The notes under the pieces: model-generated | The model's input: only the letters and a program-made list of their open reading frames with translations | Told to the model about the DNA's origin: nothing | Databases searched by the model: none | Translations under genes and position numbers: made by a program | NCBI GenBank assembly: GCA_023974075.1 | Contig: CM043797.1 | Location: 27,914,023-27,978,022 of the forward strand | Direction of reading: 5' to 3' | DNA length: 64,000 bases | DNA from: Chaenocephalus aceratus | Lineage: Eukaryota; Chordata; Actinopteri; Perciformes; Channichthyidae | Part shown: positions 60,371 to 64,000 of the stretch, one piece after another | Layout: every line of letters begins with the position of its first letter | Numbering within the stretch: position 1 is the first letter of the stretch

Positions 60371-61789
60371 TCACACTGTATTCAGATTGTACCACTCACG
60401 GGCCAGGCCCATAGAGCCAAGCGCTCTGGGTGTGGGGAGACCCACCACCGGGCGACCTTCATAAATACCTCCCCAACCTGTCAGACATGCGTCCGTGGTG
60501 ACCACTTTCCGTGAAAGGACAGCACCCATAGGCACACCTCGTACTAGAAAAGTCGGGTGCAGCTTGTGGCGCAGTGCCATTACGCATTTCACAGTAACCA
60601 TCACTCTCCGCGCGCCATGACGCGCAGGGTTGTTTTTTAGGGCGGCCACCCAGCGCTGAAACTCCCTCATGTGTAAGCGTCCCAGTCGTACGACCAGGAT
60701 GGCTGACGCCATGAGCCCCATTAACCACAGGCATGATCTGAAGAGAACATGTTTGCGCAGCTAGAAAAGAGCAAGACAAGCTCTGAAAGCTTTCACTCTT
60801 TTCGCTGACAAGCGAGCCGAGTTCAGGCGTAAACCCAGGAAGAGTATAGTCTGCGCGGGGCACAACATGCTCTTCTCTGTATTTATCATGAAACCCAGGT
60901 TGAGCAGGTGCTTTACAAGGACATTTGTCTGCGTAACAGCCTCCTGATCCGACTGTGCGAGAAGCAGCCAGTCGTCCAGGTAGGTCGCCAGGCGAATACC
61001 CTGTTGTCTCAACGGGGCTATCGCGGCTTCCGTACATCGTACACACACCCTTGGACTGAGAGACAGACCAAAGGGGAGTACTCTGTATTCATAACAGATC
61101 CCCTGAAATGCGAACCTCAGATATTTTCTGTGTGGGTAATATACTGGGTTGTGAAAATACGCATCTTTCAGGTCGACTGATGTAAACCAGTCATTTTGTC
61201 GCACGAGCCGCAGCAGAGATGTGTGAGTGAGCATTCTGAACTTATATCTTTTTAGATATTTGTTCAGAGCCCTCAAATCAAGTATTGGCCGAATTCCGTT
61301 CCCTCCCCGTTTGGGAACGAGGAAGTACTTGGAATAGAAGCCGCCCTGACTCTGCTCGGCGGGTACAATAGATATAGCCCTCTTTTCTAGGAGTGAGAGA
61401 ATCTCTTTCTCCAGAATGAGGGCTGACTCTCCTCGGGCCTGCGAGTGCAGAATGCCCGAGAAGCGAGGGGGGGTGACAGCGAACTGGAGTCTGTAGCCCC
61501 GTGTTACTGTCTTGAAAACCCAAGCAGATGTGAGCATTTTCCACTGCATGCTCCTTAGAGCCAGTGGAGATGTCACATCTCCTCCTCTCTGAGTCTCTAT
61601 TTGTTGTGTGTTGGGGCCCTCTAGTGTCTGAACACAGTGGTGCCCCTTTTCGACAATACCCACCGACACTGCGCATGCGCGTGACGGTGGTGCCTTCACA
61701 ACCCCAGCCGGCACTGCGCATGCGCGTGACGGTGGTGCCCTTAAAGCCCCAGCCGGCACTGCGCATGCGCGTGGCGGTGGTGCCTTCAC
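60371..61789 (-). pseudogene. DIRS reverse transcriptase and RNase H
   Basis: The long frame 61789-60761 (342 codons) begins with three 15-residue repeats (APPSRACAVPAG type). It then contains the RT: LVPKRGGNGIRPILDLRALN (about 157-176), catalytic TSVDLKDAYF (Asp 206), LPFGLSLSP (238-246) and YLDDWLLLA (YLDD 270-273), ending FLGLRLNSA. A stop at 60761 interrupts it, and homology continues in the next frame (60721-60371) with VVRLGRLHMREFQRW and SRKVVTTDACLTGWGGIYEG, the start of RNase H with its first Asp. The RT core motifs are intact, but the RNase H is cut short. The N-terminal repeats are coded by the minisatellite at 61667-61800. Confidence 0.92.
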
Positions 61790-61800
61790 AGACCCGCCAG
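61667..61800. repeat. 45-bp minisatellite, three copies, in frame
   Basis: Three 45-bp units each contain GGCACTGCGCATGCGCGTGA and GGTGGTGCC. Because 45 is a multiple of three, the minus-strand frame gains a 15-residue Pro/Arg/Cys/Ala repeat per unit. The unit core TGCGCATGCGC is itself palindromic. Confidence 0.93.
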
Positions 61801-62172
61801 TAATCCGCCTTTTGAGAGATGCCGTAGCTGCTCTCAGAAGGGGAACAATTGACGGGCTGTTTATTGGTTTTATTGATTTTTTTTTCCTTTTTTTTGAGCT
61901 GCGCCCTCGGCCTGAAGCATGGATGCGTCAGCGGCAGATGTTTTATAACAAAATAATCAACCAATGTGTGACATGTTTTTGTGCGGACTTGAGGATGGTG
62001 TTGAGGCATCTCTTGAGGCGGCGGGAACACATTCAGAGCTGGGGAATGAACTTCCAGCTCTGTCACAGAGGGGAGAAGGAGGGACTGTCACGCTGCTCGC
62101 TTCTTCTTCCTCGACTGCTGGCCGAAATTCTGGGTTGGCTGCGCCTGAGCTGCAGCCGGAACCGGAGATTGT
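61801..62172 (-). other. DIRS gag-pol junction region
   Basis: Contains frame remnants between gag and RT, with no domain that I can assign. A poly(T) patch lies near 61875-61900. Confidence 0.4.
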
Positions 62173-63355
62173 CTAGGCCAGCTTGCCCTTGTCTCCAGCC
62201 TGGGCTGGGGACTCGGGGCGGGCTGCTGCGACCTCTGCGGTTCTCGGTTGCTTTAATAACCGAGCAGAGTTCGAGGGCAGCTTGGGCGAAGGACTGCTGC
62301 TGCGAAGGACTGCTGCTGTGAAGGACTGCTGCTGCGAATGCAGCGGCTGGACCCTTCGAGGGAGGCCAGAGGTGGAGTGCCTAGTCCTCCTTCTTCTTCG
62401 TCTCACACCTCCTTTGCATGAGGCGAGAGCGGAGCCGAAAATTCCCCTCGGCAACGATGGGCATATCCAGCACATCCTCCTTTTCCCGGTCTGGGAGAGT
62501 GGTGAGGTTGAGCCATCTCGCTCTTTCCTACACCACCATAATCCCCATTGCCTTGCCCGTGGCCTGGACGGCGCAGCGTTGGACACGGAGACAAATGTCC
62601 GTGACGCTGCCATCTCGTCCAGAGTGGCTGCCCCCGGGTTACCCGACAGGTCCTCGCAGAGCTCCGCTTGGTAAGTAGTTAGCAGCGAGGACACGTTCAG
62701 GGCCCCTGGCGGACAACGCTGCAGCTTTATAGGACTTTTCAGTCATTGTCGACTGAAAAACGGTCCGACTTTGCTGGCAGCGTGGGGTTCCTGCTCGGTG
62801 ACGGGCCCACCTTCAGTAGGAGTGGGCCGCTACCAGCGGTTCCATGGGCGGTATGCGGAGCAGGCCGAGCTTCTCCATTCCATCACAGTCTAGGGAGGAG
62901 GCACCCTGGATTGGGACCTTGTTGCTGAAGGGCCCGGTCTCTCCACGAGACCGACACCTCATCCAACATCTCCGGGAAGACCGGAAGGAGTTGCCCTCTT
63001 TTTTCCCCGCTGCTTGGGGAAGATGTTTTCCCTCGTAGCGGGACCTGGAGGTCTCCTTGGCCATTTCAGGCCAAGGGACGTTGAGTCTGGACGTTGAGGC
63101 TGGACGTTGAGTCTGGACGTTGAATCTGGCCGCAGCGCGTTTACACACGGCCTGCAGGTCCATGCTCAGACCGGGCGAAGCTGGTATGCTATTGCCCGGG
63201 AGAGCAGCCCTCGCTCCAGGCTTTGCAGCCTGAGCCGATGACATGAAGGTGTCCTCTTCCTGTTCATCCGACTCGGACAGGAGGAACGCCAAGGCGTCCT
63301 CTTCTTCATCCTCCTCGTAGTCCAGCTCGAGGACATCCTCCGCGGGTGAGACCAT
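62173..63355 (-). pseudogene. DIRS gag-like protein, frameshifted
   Basis: Frame 63355-62813 begins MVSPAEDVLELDYEEDEEED with an acidic stretch (LLSESDEQEED). It goes on to CKRAAARFN and LNVPWPEMAKETSRSRYEGK, SNKVPIQGASSLDCDGMEKLGLLR and PPMEPLVAAH. Frame 62694-62173 continues with SSLLTTYQAELCEDL and RGIFGSALAS, then a Gln/Ser-rich end. These blocks in this order are the conserved gag region of fish DIRS elements. Small direct repeats interrupt it: a 15-bp GTTGAGTCTGGACGT-type unit at about 63080-63125 and an 18-bp GAAGGACTGCTGCTG-type unit at 62288-62338. Several frame changes make it non-functional. Gag packages the RNA in related elements; the role is inferred. Confidence 0.85.
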
Positions 63356-64000
63356 GGGTGAGGTCTAACCGGGAGCCCCAGCTTGGTAAAGCGCGGGGAC
63401 CGTTCTTGCGTGTCTTGCCGTCACCGGGTCCCGGCCTGCCAGGGCGCGGGATTCCAGTTCTGTAGCCATCGCAGATAATAAGCCTCGGGCGTGTTCCAGC
63501 CCGAGGCAGGACGAACAGACCTGTGCCCGAGATCTTCAACCCGCAGCCGCAGAGTCGAGCCACCGAGTCGAGCCACCGAGTCGAGCCACCGAGTCCCTGA
63601 CTCCTCTGGTGTGAGAGAGAGGGGCGTCCACCTTGTTCGCCTCGTGGCGTGGAGAGGGCCCGCTCTCGACAGGTAGGATGGGAGAAAAAGATTTTTACCA
63701 CCTTGTCCTTAATCCGGAGAAAAGGACGGTGTGGGTCTTTTATTCCCGGAGAATACTGACTGGTGTGACAGTATGCTCTTTTAATCCTTTCTTCCTCCGG
63801 GAGAAGAGAAAAGAAAAAAGTTCCTCGCTACCGTGGTGTCGAGAGAGAGGGAGCGAGCTAGCAACAGGTGTGCTGCTAGCTTAAAAAAATCAGACCTACA
63901 TTACTTTCTTGGGGAGAGAAGGGCGAGGTCGATTTTAATACTACCCGTCTTCCTGCGAAGCAGAAGGAGTAGCCGGCCGAGCGCCCGTCGACCGAAATGG
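63356..64000 (-). other. DIRS 5' leader, runs off the window
   Basis: GC-rich sequence upstream of the gag start on the minus strand. It contains three tandem 15-bp units (GAGTCGAGCCACC type) at about 63552-63598. The open frames on either strand show no domain. The upstream terminal repeat should lie beyond 64000. Confidence 0.5.

Larger units (their letters stand above)
59466..64000 (-). mobile_element. DIRS-type tyrosine-recombinase retrotransposon, incomplete in window
   Basis: The minus strand carries, in order from 64000 to 59466: a GC-rich leader, a gag-like frame, reverse transcriptase plus RNase H of the DIRS type, a tyrosine-recombinase C-terminus, and a terminal segment bounded by inverted GGTTACTTACGTAACCCC motifs. 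This order and the recombinase in place of an integrase define DIRS elements. The start (upstream terminal repeat) lies beyond the window. Frames are broken at several points and the spacer between RNase H and recombinase is much too short, so there has been internal deletion. Confidence 0.9.

Overview
This is animal nuclear DNA, most likely from a ray-finned (teleost) fish and probably a percomorph. I infer this from the repeat content: PIF/Harbinger with a MADF-BESS partner gene, two different Tc1 elements, CR1/L2-type LINEs with typical fish 3' tails, a tRNA-derived SINE ending in a GGATAAAAGCG-type 3' domain, a DIRS-type tyrosine-recombinase retrotransposon, and many long (CA)n arrays. There are no operons, Shine-Dalgarno sites, tRNA or rRNA genes, or CRISPR arrays. 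I found no intact protein-coding host gene. Every coding stretch I recognise belongs to a transposable element, and all are broken. The only possible host-gene trace is a 100-bp exon-like block with good splice sites and no open frame (42632-42731).

Layout. 1-2.7 kb: repeat-like DNA, a (CA)42 array and half of a TA-flanked MITE. 2701-8281: a PIF/Harbinger element with TTA target-site duplications (TSDs). It carries a MADF-BESS gene (+) facing a HARBI1-type transposase gene (-). Both are deleted, and the element has been invaded by an L2/CR1-like LINE, an I/Nimb-like LINE and a hAT-like MITE. 12010-14248 and 21163-25042: two non-coding transposons with long terminal inverted repeats (TIRs), perfect 7-bp TSDs and CAACCC(A/T)GTCTC ends. 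They share a core in opposite orientation. The second has been hit by a 486-bp LTR-like insertion. 16369-17291 and 19253-19893: two decayed Tc1 elements. 17463-18836: a LINE with half a reverse transcriptase. 27481-28202: an intact TA-flanked MITE, sister of the one at 1934.

28-42 kb is mostly anonymous A+T-rich non-coding DNA. It holds microsatellites, a purine-rich strand with a G-quadruplex motif, a perfect 214-bp tandem duplication and short LINE tails. 42833-51390: an almost full-length minus-strand L2/Maui-like LINE (ORF1 with an SGNH-esterase-like segment, AP endonuclease, reverse transcriptase). It is split by a 4.34-kb TA-flanked DNA element (44024-48364). 51.5-57.1 kb: LINE tails, a SINE and a 395-bp solo-LTR-like insertion with a perfect 5-bp TSD. 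59466-64000: a minus-strand DIRS-type retrotransposon running off the window end, with gag, reverse transcriptase, RNase H and tyrosine-recombinase fragments.

The sequence mainly records insertion order. Target-site duplications, split exons and one paralogous empty site show which element landed in which. All homology calls come from reading translations and motifs by eye. No database search was run.
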